From the NCBI RefSeq assembly GCF_031455195.1, contig NZ_JAVDSH010000004.1, positions 186,001 through 250,000 on the forward strand: 64,000 nt of DNA, in the 5' to 3' direction. A model generated the notes under the pieces. The model did no database searches and was not told the DNA's origin. It saw only the letters and a program-made list of their open reading frames with translations. Origin of the DNA: Arthrobacter nitroguajacolicus_D. GTDB taxonomy: Bacteria > Actinomycetota > Actinomycetes > Actinomycetales > Micrococcaceae. Every line of letters begins with the position of its first letter. Position 1 is the first letter of the stretch. The position numbers were made by a program, and so were the translations under genes. Shown here one piece after another: positions 43,141 through 52,016 of the stretch.

Positions 43141-44175
43141 TTAGTTCCGGGGCGACTTGGTGAGCGGACCGGAAGGAACAGGTTCGACGTCGTTCGGGTG
43201 GTCCAGGACGGACACCAACTCTGCGCGGGCCGCCCTTCGGTCGCCGCGCAACTCGTCAACGCGGACCAGCACTACGCCGCCCACAATGAGGAGTCCGCCC
43301 AGCAGCTGAATCGGTCCAGGGAGCTCACCCAGCAGTAGCCATGCCCAAATCACGGCGAACAGGACTTCTGTCAGGGACACGAAAGACGCCACCTTGGATC
43401 CAAGGCTGCGGGCGGCCATGATGCCGGTAACGTACGCGAGCACTGTGGCCAGGATGATGAGGCCCACAGCGGATACCCACCACGGCGTGGTCCACGGCCC
43501 AAGGGTGGTGTCCGCAGTGCTGAAGGTCATGGGGAGCAGTCCCGAGAGGCCCACCAGCCACATCACAAGAGCCCCCACCAGGAGTCCGCCTGAAGCGAGC
43601 ACCAGCGGAGGAAGGGTGTCATTTTCCTTGGCAGTAATGAAGAAGTAGATCACCAGGCAAACGGCGGCCGCCATGCCCCAGAGGACGCCAATAAAGTCCA
43701 CCTTTACGGAACCGGTCAGGTCCAGCACCAGGACCAGCCCGCCCAACGACAACAGGGCGCCCGCGGCGGTGAGCGCGCGCGGGCGTCGCCGGCTGGCAAT
43801 CCAAAGCCACAGCACGATCATCACTGGGGCAAGGTACTCAAGCAGCAGCGCCACCCCCACGGATAAGCGGGCAACCGCGTTGAAATAGAAAAGCTGGCAA
43901 CCGGCAACTCCAATGAGCCCGAACAGCAGGATGGTGAGCCAGTTGTCCTTCAGCTGGTGCCAGCGGCCGCGAAGAACCACGACGGCGGGAATCACCAATA
44001 TCAGTGCGGCGCCAGTCAGCCGCACGGCAACTGCTGCTCCAGGTGACCACCCGGTCTCCAGCATCGACTTGGCGAACGATCCGGATGTACCGAAAACGGC
44101 AGAAGAAAACAGTGCGATGCCGAGTCCTGATGCGAGGAAACCCTTTGCATCAGCCTTCGTCGTTGGAGCTGACAC
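43141..44175 (-). CDS. EamA-family (DMT) transporter
   Basis: A 344-residue ten-helix protein with two EamA repeats (GIALFSSAVFGTSGSFAKSML and the second from about residue 170). The C-terminus is a 45-residue hydrophilic tail. DMT exporters move amino acids, nucleosides or other metabolites outward. GTG start with GGAGG upstream. It diverges from the CGNR regulator, which may control it. Confidence 0.9.
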   Translation of the reverse strand: MSAPTTKADAKGFLASGLGIALFSSAVFGTSGSFAKSMLETGWSPGAAVAVRLTGAALILVIPAVVVLRGRWHQLKDNWLTILLFGLIGVAGCQLFYFNAVARLSVGVALLLEYLAPVMIVLWLWIASRRRPRALTAAGALLSLGGLVLVLDLTGSVKVDFIGVLWGMAAAVCLVIYFFITAKENDTLPPLVLASGGLLVGALVMWLVGLSGLLPMTFSTADTTLGPWTTPWWVSAVGLIILATVLAYVTGIMAARSLGSKVASFVSLTEVLFAVIWAWLLLGELPGPIQLLGGLLIVGGVVLVRVDELRGDRRAARAELVSVLDHPNDVEPVPSGPLTKSPRN

Positions 44176-44190
44176 AGCAGCCTCCTGTCA

Positions 44191-44225
44191 GGAGTAAAGT
44201 GGGCTTATGGTCATGACAGTACTCC
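44191..44225. promoter_or_regulatory. Inverted repeats between EamA and CGNR genes
   Basis: GGAGTA (44191-44196) and TACTCC (44220-44225) flank a palindrome GTCATGAC (44210-44217) in the 71-bp divergent gap, a likely regulator-binding region. Confidence 0.35.
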
Positions 44226-44246
44226 CGAGCCTTGTAAGGAGTCAAA

Positions 44247-44795
44247 GTGCTTTTTGCGCCTGACACCGAGGTTGCACTCCGTAGCGTCGTTAATCTGATC
44301 AATACCGCCGCCAACGGGGAAGAATCGCTGGCCACATTGGAGGATCTCGACGCGTTCTTGGACGCCGAGGAATTCACGGGTTCCCGGACCAACTCGCCCG
44401 CGGAACTGAGCAGCATTAAACGACTCCGGGGCGAGCTGGCCGCCCTCTGGAGCTCCGATGAAGACACGGCAGCCAAGTCCGTCAACAAGCTTCTCGCCGA
44501 CGCCAAGGCGCTGCCGCAGCTCGTGAAGCATGACCACTGGGATTGGCATCTCCATGCCACCACGCCGGAAGCGCCACTGGCGGACCGAATGGGAACCGAG
44601 GCCGCCATGGCCATCATCGACGTGATCCGCAGCAAGGAAATGGAGCGGATGCGGGTATGCGCGGCAGAGGACTGCGACGCCGCCGTGCTGGACCTCAGCC
44701 GCAACCGGTCCAAGCTCTACTGCGACACGGGAAATTGCGCCAACCGGGCACACGTTGCCGCATACCGGGCGCGGAAGGCCGCGGGAACCGAGTAG
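44247..44795 (+). CDS. CGNR zinc-finger putative regulator
   Basis: A 182-residue protein with an N-terminal helical ABATE-type domain and a C-terminal CGNR zinc finger: MRVCAAEDCDAAVLDLSRN, then KLYCDTGNCANRAHVAAYRARK, giving the two Cys pairs. Such proteins are predicted stress-related transcription regulators. GTG start with AAGGAG 5 nt upstream. Confidence 0.9.
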   Translation: MLFAPDTEVALRSVVNLINTAANGEESLATLEDLDAFLDAEEFTGSRTNSPAELSSIKRLRGELAALWSSDEDTAAKSVNKLLADAKALPQLVKHDHWDWHLHATTPEAPLADRMGTEAAMAIIDVIRSKEMERMRVCAAEDCDAAVLDLSRNRSKLYCDTGNCANRAHVAAYRARKAAGTE

Positions 44796-44962
44796 AGCCC
44801 GGCAGAAGACCCGCGACTCCCCCAAGCGCCCCTTGGTGTGACTAACGTCACATTTAGTCCTGCAACACGATTCCCCAACCCGCCCTACCTACCCCTCAGA
44901 AAGAAAATTCGGGCGGCTCCCAAGGAGTTCGCCCGGCGAGGGCGCCAGGGAAAAGGAATCGC

Positions 44963-47710
44963 ATGCGGAAGCAATCGGAGCACACACGTGCTCGTGTTCG
45001 GGGCAGGCTGGGTGGTGGGCCCGCACATACAGTGCTGGGACTCCTGACATGCGTGCTTCTTGTTCTGGTAGGGATGACCGCTTACGGAGTGGTAAGCGCT
45101 CCCACACCTGTGGCAGCACTTCCTGGATCCCCGGGGGTGACCCAGCCGGGCACTCTGATATACAGCGAAGATTTCTCCAACCAGAGCGCAGCAACGGCTC
45201 CGATTCCCCTTGGCTCCTACGTTGGCGGTGCTGCGGCGCAGAACGAGCAGTACACGGCCGATCCCGCCTGGCTTCCGGGTGCGCAGGAGTGCAACGGCTG
45301 GATCATGCGTGAAGGAACGCCGCTGCCGACCAATGGCGGTCTCCTCAACATCCTGACCAACGACCAATGCGGACGAAATACTGCATTCACTGAACTGGGC
45401 AAGATGGCTCACGCCATGGGCCTTTACCAAGGAATGACGGACACGCAAGCGGCACAAAACCAGATCCTCAGCGAGTACACCAACAGCGTCACGGGTCTCC
45501 AGGCGGCGGGGATCCAGCTCCAGACCACGAAGAACAGCATCCCCACGGTTGCCGGGCATTACTACGCGGTCTCCGGAATCTTCGGCGCCACCAGTTGCTT
45601 CGCCAGCCATGCGAGCCAGGAATTCTCCATCCTGGTCAACGGCGTACCAACTGTCGTGGGCGCAAACCTCGATCCCTGTACGGACGCCAGCCGGCAGAAC
45701 ATCACCTATAACGGGAGCAGCTTCAGCGTGGCCAAGCTGCAGTCCGGCGCCATCCAGGTTCCGCTGACCGGCACAACGCCCACGCTGGGCATCCGGGTAC
45801 GGAACCTCACGGCGAACGGTAACGGCAACGACGTCGGATTCGACCTCCCGCAACTGGTGGATGTGACACCGCAACTGGACAAGGCCTTCAACCCGACGAG
45901 CATGTACCAAGGTCAAAACACCACCTTGACCTACACGGTGACCAACACCAGCGACTTGATGGCCAAGAACGGCTGGCACTTCGTTGATACGCTCCCCACC
46001 GGCCTGACGGCTGTTGGCTCGCTCGGTGGCACCTGTGTGCGCACAGCCGGAACCGTCTCGGGCCGCACCGTCGATGTGACCGGAAACCTGGCTCAGGGCA
46101 GCGCTTCCTGCACCATTACGGTGACGGTCACCAGCAACACCCCCGGCGTTTACAACAACTCCGGATGCGTGGCCAACAACGGCTCTGCCATTCCCAACTG
46201 CACCAACAACTTCCCCACCATCACGGGGCTGTACTCCCCTGGAACCGCGCCCCTTACCGTTCTGCCCGTGGTTGACCTGTCCATCACCAAGAGCGTCAAC
46301 CTGACGGCATACATCCCTGGCCAGCCCATCACTTACACGGTGGTTGTCCACAACAACGGACCGAGCGACGCCATCAACGCCACGTTTACCGATCCCCTGC
46401 CTGCTTCCATCCAAGGCGCAACCTGGACCTGTGCGGTGACGGCAGCAGGAACGTCCAACCTCCCCCCTGCCGGACCTACAGCGTGCAACGCCGCCAGCGG
46501 AACAGGAAGCGTTTCCGGGACGGTAAGGATCAACATCGGCGGTACGCTGACGTACACCATCAAGGGCACCGTCGCGGCCGGTACTACCGGCAACATTGCC
46601 AACACGGCCACCATCGTTCCGGCCGCGCAGACGTCAGTTCCCAACATGCCCGGCGGCGGCCCGAACCCAGTTACGGGTTCCACCACACAGGTCCCCACTG
46701 TGGACCCCGCGTGTCCGCCTTCTCCCGGAGTTGGATGCTCGGCAACCGTCACCACCCCCGTCGACCCCCAATGGACCATCGCCAAGACCGCATCAGTCAA
46801 CGGCAAGGCTTCCACCGGTGATACGTCCGTCAAGCCCGGTGACACGATCAGCTACACCGTGACGGCCACCAGCAACCGCGGCCAGATCAACGGCGTTGTC
46901 CTGACCGATAACCTTGCCGACGTCCTGGACCAGGCCACCTTTGTTCCCGGCTCAGCCGTTCTGACCATCGGAACGGCCACCCCAATAGCAGTTGCCAATC
47001 CAGCGGCCGGTTCGACGACGCTGACCACCCAGCCCTTTACCCTTCCTGCCGGACAAACCGCCACACTCACCTACAAGGTGGCCGTCAAGCAGGACGCATG
47101 GAGCGCAAAGCTGATCAACGTCGTTACAGGCACCGGCAGCGTCAACCCCGTCCGATGCGCCACCAACGTCACGCCGCTGGCACCTGAATGCTCCACCACC
47201 CACCACACACCTGCCAAGGTCCTCATCGAAAAGGTCGGCGAGTCGGCCAACGCAACGTGGGTCCCCATGGCTGGCTCCACGTGGTCCATCCTGAGCGACG
47301 CCAACGGCCTTCCCGGGGCAGTCAATGCCACCTACACCGTGGCACCCGTCCCGTCCCAGACCGGACAGTTCCAACTCGAAGGCATCGAGCCAGGCGTGTA
47401 CTGGCTTGAAGAAACCACGGCTCCCACCGGCTTCAACCTCTTGGCAGAACCGGTGCAGTTCACCGTAGCCGCCAATGGGGCTGTGACACTCGGTAAGGGA
47501 AGCGGTTCCGGCGTTGTCACTGCCAGTGACTCAGACGCCAACGGCATCTACCTTGTGACCGTCCGTGACGTCCCGGCATTGAAATTGCCCGAGTCCGGAG
47601 GTATCGGCTGGTGGCCCTTCACAGCAGGCGGAGCGGGACTGCTCCTGGCTGCCGGTGCCGCCCTGGCTTTCACCAACGTGAGGCGAACGCGAACCCGCGT
47701 ATCCGCCTGA
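44963..47710 (+). CDS. Pilus tip adhesin with DUF11 repeats and LPESG anchor
   Basis: A 915-residue cell-wall protein. A signal peptide at about 20-50 precedes a long N-terminal region (about 55-310) holding several Cys, the likely ligand-binding part. Then come beta-sandwich DUF11/SpaA-like repeats (TYTVTNTSDLMAKNGWHFVD, then ITYTVVVHNNGPSDAINAT, then SYTVTATSNRGQINGVVL) and a CnaB-like domain with YWLEETTAPTGFNLLA. The sorting signal is LPESG at 875-879, a variant of LPxTG, followed by a hydrophobic helix and RRTRTR. It heads a pilus operon and should sit at the pilus tip. AAAGGAA precedes the ATG. Confidence 0.88.
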   Translation: MRKQSEHTRARVRGRLGGGPAHTVLGLLTCVLLVLVGMTAYGVVSAPTPVAALPGSPGVTQPGTLIYSEDFSNQSAATAPIPLGSYVGGAAAQNEQYTADPAWLPGAQECNGWIMREGTPLPTNGGLLNILTNDQCGRNTAFTELGKMAHAMGLYQGMTDTQAAQNQILSEYTNSVTGLQAAGIQLQTTKNSIPTVAGHYYAVSGIFGATSCFASHASQEFSILVNGVPTVVGANLDPCTDASRQNITYNGSSFSVAKLQSGAIQVPLTGTTPTLGIRVRNLTANGNGNDVGFDLPQLVDVTPQLDKAFNPTSMYQGQNTTLTYTVTNTSDLMAKNGWHFVDTLPTGLTAVGSLGGTCVRTAGTVSGRTVDVTGNLAQGSASCTITVTVTSNTPGVYNNSGCVANNGSAIPNCTNNFPTITGLYSPGTAPLTVLPVVDLSITKSVNLTAYIPGQPITYTVVVHNNGPSDAINATFTDPLPASIQGATWTCAVTAAGTSNLPPAGPTACNAASGTGSVSGTVRINIGGTLTYTIKGTVAAGTTGNIANTATIVPAAQTSVPNMPGGGPNPVTGSTTQVPTVDPACPPSPGVGCSATVTTPVDPQWTIAKTASVNGKASTGDTSVKPGDTISYTVTATSNRGQINGVVLTDNLADVLDQATFVPGSAVLTIGTATPIAVANPAAGSTTLTTQPFTLPAGQTATLTYKVAVKQDAWSAKLINVVTGTGSVNPVRCATNVTPLAPECSTTHHTPAKVLIEKVGESANATWVPMAGSTWSILSDANGLPGAVNATYTVAPVPSQTGQFQLEGIEPGVYWLEETTAPTGFNLLAEPVQFTVAANGAVTLGKGSGSGVVTASDSDANGIYLVTVRDVPALKLPESGGIGWWPFTAGGAGLLLAAGAALAFTNVRRTRTRVSA

Positions 47711-47718
47711 CTCCAACC

Positions 47719-47744
47719 TGGTCCACTGATCTCCAGCTGGACCA
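47719..47744 (+). promoter_or_regulatory. Hairpin between adhesin and pilin genes
   Basis: TGGTCCA (47719-47725) and TGGACCA (47738-47744) form a 7-bp stem without a U-tail, within the 92-nt gap. It could be an RNA processing or stability element that sets higher pilin expression. Confidence 0.4.
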
Positions 47745-47802
47745 TAACTCCCTGAATGTTCGCTCCAGAGCATCGCACCATCAAAAAAGAAAGAGGATAC
47801 AA

Positions 47803-49290
47803 GTGAGTAATCCGCTCTCCCGGCGTCTTTGGAAGACCGCCGCCGCCACCATTGCCGGGGCGGTGTTGGCAATGTCCTTCTCCGTCGCTCCAGCTTCGGC
47901 CGCACCGTTGGTTGACGGCACCAAGACCGGTTCCATCACCGTTCACAAGTTCGAGCGGCCCGCCACCCCCACGGGCCTGCCCAACAACGGCACAGCCGTT
48001 GACACCACCGGCCTGAAGCCGCTGGCGGGCATCGAATTCACCATCCAGCAGGTCAACACCATCGACCTCTCAACCAACGCAGGGTGGGACAAAGCCAACA
48101 CCCTGAGCAGCACCTTCTCAGCTGCCAACCCCACAGGTTCCATCACCGGCGCGGGTTACACCTTGGGCACCGCACAGGCCAAGTCCACCGATGCTGCGGG
48201 AACCGCCGCTTTCGGCAGCCTGCCGGTCGGCCTGTACCTGGTGACGGAAACCAACTACCCCGCAGGCGTCACGCCGTCGGCCCCGTTCCTGGTCTCCGTA
48301 CCGTTGACTGATCCGAACAACAAGAACAACTGGATCTATGACGTCAACGTCTACCCCAAGAACTCCGTGACCGGTGCAACGAAGACCGTCACCGACGCTC
48401 CGGCCGTCAAGTTTGGCGATGCCGTGAACTTCACCATCACCGGTGACATCCCGAACGAAGCCGTCATCGATGGCTACAAAATCGTGGACAAGCTGGACAG
48501 CAAGCTGACCTACGTCGGCGCTACCGCCACACTGGTTGACGGCACGGTTATCACTGCGGGTACCGACTACACCGTTGCCTTCGATGCTGCCACCAACACC
48601 GTCTCCATCGTCTTCACCCCGGCCGGTCGCCTGATCCTCGCCGCTCACAACGCCACCAGCGTCCAGGTTGTTGTCAACACCACCGTCAACACCATCGGCG
48701 AGATCGAGAACGTTGCTACGGTTTACCCCAACGCAGGCAGCTTCACCGCTACCCCCGGCCAGCCCGGCGGCCCGATTGTCACTCCCCCGGTTGTCACCAA
48801 GTGGGGCGAAATGACGCTCAAGAAGGTTGACCAGAACGGTGCAGCCCTGTCCGGCGCTTCCTTCTCCGTCTACGCCAACCAGGCTGACGCGAAGGCCGGC
48901 ACCAACCCGATCAGCCTTAACGGCAAGACCACCTTCACGGTTGCAGCAGACGGCACCCTGACCCTCTCGGGCCTGCGTTACTCTGACTGGGCCAACGGCG
49001 CTGCAGTAGCACCGGGCTCGCCCGACTACCGCACCTACTACCTGGTGGAGACCACCGCACCGGCAGGCTACGAACTGCTCGCCGAGCCGGTTTCCTTCCT
49101 GATCAACTCCGCCAGCACCGCGGTGGGAATTGACCTGCAGGTCAAGAACGTACCGTCCAACAGCGGCTTCCAGCTGCCCCTCACCGGTGGTGTGGGAACC
49201 GGCGTTCTCTACGCAGCCGGCGCCCTGCTGGTAGTTGGTGCAGGACTGCTGTTCGTCCGCTCACGCCGGAGCGCTGACAACAACAGCTAG
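47803..49290 (+). CDS. Major (backbone) pilin, SpaH/EbpB-type, LPLTG-anchored
   Basis: A 495-residue exported pilin. The signal peptide ends at about APASAAP. The pilin-motif lysine used for sortase cross-linking is Lys186 in WIYDVNVYPK. The E-box glutamate is Glu416 in YYLVETTAPAGYELL, which supports intramolecular isopeptide bonds. The wall-sorting signal is LPLTG at 458-462 with a hydrophobic helix and RSRRS tail. It polymerises into the pilus shaft through the sortase encoded next. GTG start with AGAGGAT upstream. Confidence 0.94.
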   Translation: MSNPLSRRLWKTAAATIAGAVLAMSFSVAPASAAPLVDGTKTGSITVHKFERPATPTGLPNNGTAVDTTGLKPLAGIEFTIQQVNTIDLSTNAGWDKANTLSSTFSAANPTGSITGAGYTLGTAQAKSTDAAGTAAFGSLPVGLYLVTETNYPAGVTPSAPFLVSVPLTDPNNKNNWIYDVNVYPKNSVTGATKTVTDAPAVKFGDAVNFTITGDIPNEAVIDGYKIVDKLDSKLTYVGATATLVDGTVITAGTDYTVAFDAATNTVSIVFTPAGRLILAAHNATSVQVVVNTTVNTIGEIENVATVYPNAGSFTATPGQPGGPIVTPPVVTKWGEMTLKKVDQNGAALSGASFSVYANQADAKAGTNPISLNGKTTFTVAADGTLTLSGLRYSDWANGAAVAPGSPDYRTYYLVETTAPAGYELLAEPVSFLINSASTAVGIDLQVKNVPSNSGFQLPLTGGVGTGVLYAAGALLVVGAGLLFVRSRRSADNNS

Positions 49291-49331
49291 AACCTGAGGA
49301 CCCGCTTCAACGGTCCACAGCACGAACACCG

Positions 49332-49369
49332 AAGTGGGGAAGAACGCTTACATGCGGTCTTCCCCACTT
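49332..49369 (+). terminator. Attenuator-like hairpin between pilin and sortase
   Basis: AAGTGGGGAAGA (49332-49343) pairs with TCTTCCCCACTT (49358-49369), followed by TGTTT. Partial termination here would make pilin mRNA more abundant than sortase mRNA. Confidence 0.7.
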
Positions 49370-49422
49370 TGTTTACACCAGTAAGCCCCTGCCAACCCAG
49401 CACAAGCCTCCCCAGGATCCCA

Positions 49423-50379
49423 ATGACACAGCCCCCCTTTTCCCGGCTGCAGCCGCAGCGAAAACTCCGCGACGCATGGACCCGGCAGCGCCTCTTCATT
49501 GTTGTGGCAGCCATCCTGGGCATCGGTGTTTTGTTGTACCCAACTGCTGCGGCCTGGTTCTCAGACCGGGTTCACGCCACAGAGATCAGCGGCTATGCGG
49601 ACACGGTCAAGAACCTCGCTCCATCCGCGCAGGAAGCCCTGCTGGAAGAGGCACGCCAGTTCAACAGAGAACTTCCCAACGGACCCCTCCGCGATCCATA
49701 TTCCCTGAACGACAAGGGTGAGCAAACCGTCGTCGGGGCCGGTTCGGAAGCCTACAAGAAGCTGCTGGATGTCGGGCCCGAGGGAATGATGGGACGTATC
49801 AGCATCCCCTCGATCCACGCCGATCTGCCGATATTCCACGACACTGATGACTCCACGCTGGCCAAAGGGGCCGGGCACCTTTTCGGCTCGGGACTGCCTG
49901 TGGGCGGAGCGGACACGCACAGCGTGATCACCGCCCACTCCGGCTTCGTCAATGCCACGCTCTTCGACAACCTGGACAAGGTAAAGGAGGGAGACGTCTT
50001 CTCCGTTACGGTGCTCGGTGAGACGCTGTACTACAAAGTGGGCCAGATCAAGACGGTTCTGCCCGAGAACACCGACGACCTGCGGAAAGTTCCGGGAAAG
50101 GACCTGATCACGCTCGTCACGTGCACACCAAAGGGCATCAACAGCCACCGGTTGCTGGTCCGCGGTGAGCGAATCGATGCGCCTTCGGGCGACGCCGCGC
50201 AGTTGGTGCCCAGCCAGGCGCTGGATCCCGGCTTCCCCTGGTGGGCTCTCGGCCTGATCGGCAGCGCCATCTTGATGGTCGTGGTCACCAAACCGCGAAA
50301 GGCTCCGTCGGAAGAAGCTGAGGAACCGGAAACCCCGGACACGCCCACCGACGACCTCGCGGATGCCCTGCTGGGCTAA
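49423..50379 (+). CDS. Class C (pilus) sortase
   Basis: A 318-residue membrane-anchored sortase. Helices lie at about 24-46 and near the C-terminus. The class C lid motif DPY is in LRDPYSLND. Catalytic residues are His172 (ITAHSGF), Cys234 (LVTCTP) and Arg247 (LLVRG). It links pilin subunits through the pilin Lys and the LPxTG Thr. ATG chosen with AGGA upstream. It completes the three-gene pilus operon; the housekeeping sortase for wall anchoring is not in this window. Confidence 0.94.
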   Translation: MTQPPFSRLQPQRKLRDAWTRQRLFIVVAAILGIGVLLYPTAAAWFSDRVHATEISGYADTVKNLAPSAQEALLEEARQFNRELPNGPLRDPYSLNDKGEQTVVGAGSEAYKKLLDVGPEGMMGRISIPSIHADLPIFHDTDDSTLAKGAGHLFGSGLPVGGADTHSVITAHSGFVNATLFDNLDKVKEGDVFSVTVLGETLYYKVGQIKTVLPENTDDLRKVPGKDLITLVTCTPKGINSHRLLVRGERIDAPSGDAAQLVPSQALDPGFPWWALGLIGSAILMVVVTKPRKAPSEEAEEPETPDTPTDDLADALLG

Positions 50380-50825
50380 GCCGCACTCTCCGGCCAGGTG
50401 ACCCGGTCTCCTGCCACCAAGGACATACGTCCGAGGCTCACGTCCCTGCCTGGAATCAGGAGATAGGGCTGAACCAGGCCCAGCGCGAAGCCGGCCAAGT
50501 GTTCCAAGGCAAAGTGCATGGCATCACCACCCAGCCCGGCAAGCCGGACATCTGAAACAACGACGGCGGCCCTTAAGTCCTCCCGCTGTGCGGCGAGCGC
50601 TTCGTAACATTCCGCGATGACGGACTGGGCCGGTAGGTGCTGATCGGACAACATTGTTTCCGTGGCAAGGTACACGTGTTCACCGTCGTCCTTAATCGCC
50701 GCCGCGAACGGATACAGCTCCCCGTAGGCGGTGAGGCAGCGAACGGCGAAAGGTAAGGCCTCGCTAAGCAGGGAATCCACATCATCCTGCGCCGTCTGAT
50801 CCACGGATTCCCGCCATGAAGCCAT
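50376..50825 (-). CDS. Hypothetical protein (149 aa)
   Basis: It starts MASWRESVDQTAQDDVDSLL from an ATG with GGGGGAA 3 nt upstream. The protein is acidic, soluble-looking and has no recognised motif; stretches PFAAAIKDDGEHVYLATE and LLIPGRDVSLGRMSLVAGDRVTW suggest a mixed alpha/beta fold. It overlaps the sortase gene end by 4 nt (convergent). Function unknown. Confidence 0.75.
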   Translation of the reverse strand: MASWRESVDQTAQDDVDSLLSEALPFAVRCLTAYGELYPFAAAIKDDGEHVYLATETMLSDQHLPAQSVIAECYEALAAQREDLRAAVVVSDVRLAGLGGDAMHFALEHLAGFALGLVQPYLLIPGRDVSLGRMSLVAGDRVTWPESAA

Positions 50826-50967
50826 CTGTTCCCCCAAGAAACGTCGTCCTGCCGCTTGCCGTGCGGCTCACCCTACCCCCGGCGGTCCTCCAGCGAAATG
50901 CCTTGCAGGCTCAGAACGGCGGGGCGGGCACAGTTCCGGCCGGTAAAGGGCAGCGTGGGTGCAACAA

Positions 50968-51000
50968 GAAACGCTCCCCCACCTCGGTGGAGAAGCGCTT
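50968..51000 (-). terminator. Terminator of the 51006 gene
   Basis: On the minus strand AGCGCTTCTCCACC pairs, with mismatches, with GGTGGGGGAGCG and is followed by a T-rich TTTCTTGTT. It lies just past the stop codon at 51006. Confidence 0.65.
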
Positions 51001-51005
51001 GAAAG

Positions 51006-51347
51006 TTACCGGCCGGCGTCGGGCGTTTCGGTCTCATCGGGTGAATCGGGTGAACCAGGCGAACCGTGGCCGCGCTTTGAACTGAGGTTCGCACCCGAAC
51101 CCTTGCCGAGATAGTCGGCGTTCTCTTTGTGGCTCATGGAGAGCATGGCCGCAACAACCAGGCTCACGATGAAGGCGATACCGGCGCCGGTGAAGGCGAG
51201 GTCGAACCGCGGAGCCCGTGCGCTGCCGCCCGAAGCGAAGATGAGTACGGCCACGAAGGCCAGTACTGCAAAGAACGCGGAGAACATGAGGGGTCCCTTG
51301 ACCGAGGTCCGCATCTTGCGCGGTTCTCCTGGTGTCTGGTCTGCCAC
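51006..51347 (-). CDS. Small two-helix membrane protein
   Basis: Starting at GTG 51347 (GGAGG 7 nt upstream; an ATG two codons earlier is too close to that site) the product is 113 residues. It has two helices at about 27-48 and 59-80, and a Gly/Ser/Pro/Asp-rich C-terminal tail. I do not recognise the family. Confidence 0.7.
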   Translation of the reverse strand: MADQTPGEPRKMRTSVKGPLMFSAFFAVLAFVAVLIFASGGSARAPRFDLAFTGAGIAFIVSLVVAAMLSMSHKENADYLGKGSGANLSSKRGHGSPGSPDSPDETETPDAGR

Positions 51348-51422
51348 GGTCATTCCTCCAATGATGGCGGTTGGTGTTCCGCCGGTCTGCAAAAGTTCTA
51401 CAGCGAGTAGAACGTCCAGCTA

Positions 51423-52007
51423 CTAGTTTACGGCCTCGGGCGAAGCTCCCGGCGCAGAGGCCGTTGCGGACCCAGCGGCACCCGTCCGGGCGTCGTGCCT
51501 CAGGGTCAACCCGGAGAGCATCCACAGCACTCCCGAAAGGATGGCGCCGCCGCCGGCCACCCCAAGCAACGCATGGGCCCCCAGCGAGGTGAAGAACGGC
51601 AGCAGTACAGCGGTGCCAACGGAAATAATTCCGGAAAAAAGCCAGTCGCGGGCTACCGCGTCCCGCTTGCGGAGGCCGTGGACCAACTCAAGCAGGCCCA
51701 GCACCAGCAACGCCAGCATTGCCGATAAAGCCACGCCCGCATCCGACTGGGTGGCCAAGGCGCCTGCACCGCCGGCGGCGACAACCACGGGAACGGCAAT
51801 CGGCAGGGCCCGCGACAGCCACAGGGCCGCAGCTGTTCCCAGCAGGTACAACCCCACGGCCCAGGAAAGGACCTGCACCGACGGCGAAGCCCAGAAGATA
51901 GTGACGGCCCCGAAGATCAGCGCAACCGTGGCACGGATCAGCACGGGTTTCCAGAGCCCGGCCGCAGCGGCAGAAGAAGTCTTGGCGGGAGTTGTTGGGA
52001 GAGTCAC
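51423..52007 (-). CDS. Multi-pass membrane protein, HdeD/DUF308-like
   Basis: A 194-residue protein with about six hydrophobic helices from residue 20 to 165 and charged loops such as GLRKRDAVARDWLFSG. The pattern is like HdeD/DUF308 or similar small membrane proteins, but identity is uncertain. GTG start. It follows the MATE gene by 9 nt in the same direction and may be cotranscribed. Confidence 0.7.
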   Translation of the reverse strand: MTLPTTPAKTSSAAAAGLWKPVLIRATVALIFGAVTIFWASPSVQVLSWAVGLYLLGTAAALWLSRALPIAVPVVVAAGGAGALATQSDAGVALSAMLALLVLGLLELVHGLRKRDAVARDWLFSGIISVGTAVLLPFFTSLGAHALLGVAGGGAILSGVLWMLSGLTLRHDARTGAAGSATASAPGASPEAVN

Positions 52008-52016
52008 CCGTCCAGT

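Noticed and set aside
44885..46414. Long minus-strand open frame opposite the adhesin
   Set aside because: Low-complexity Gly/Arg-rich translation with no motif; the plus strand has a signal peptide and sorting signal.
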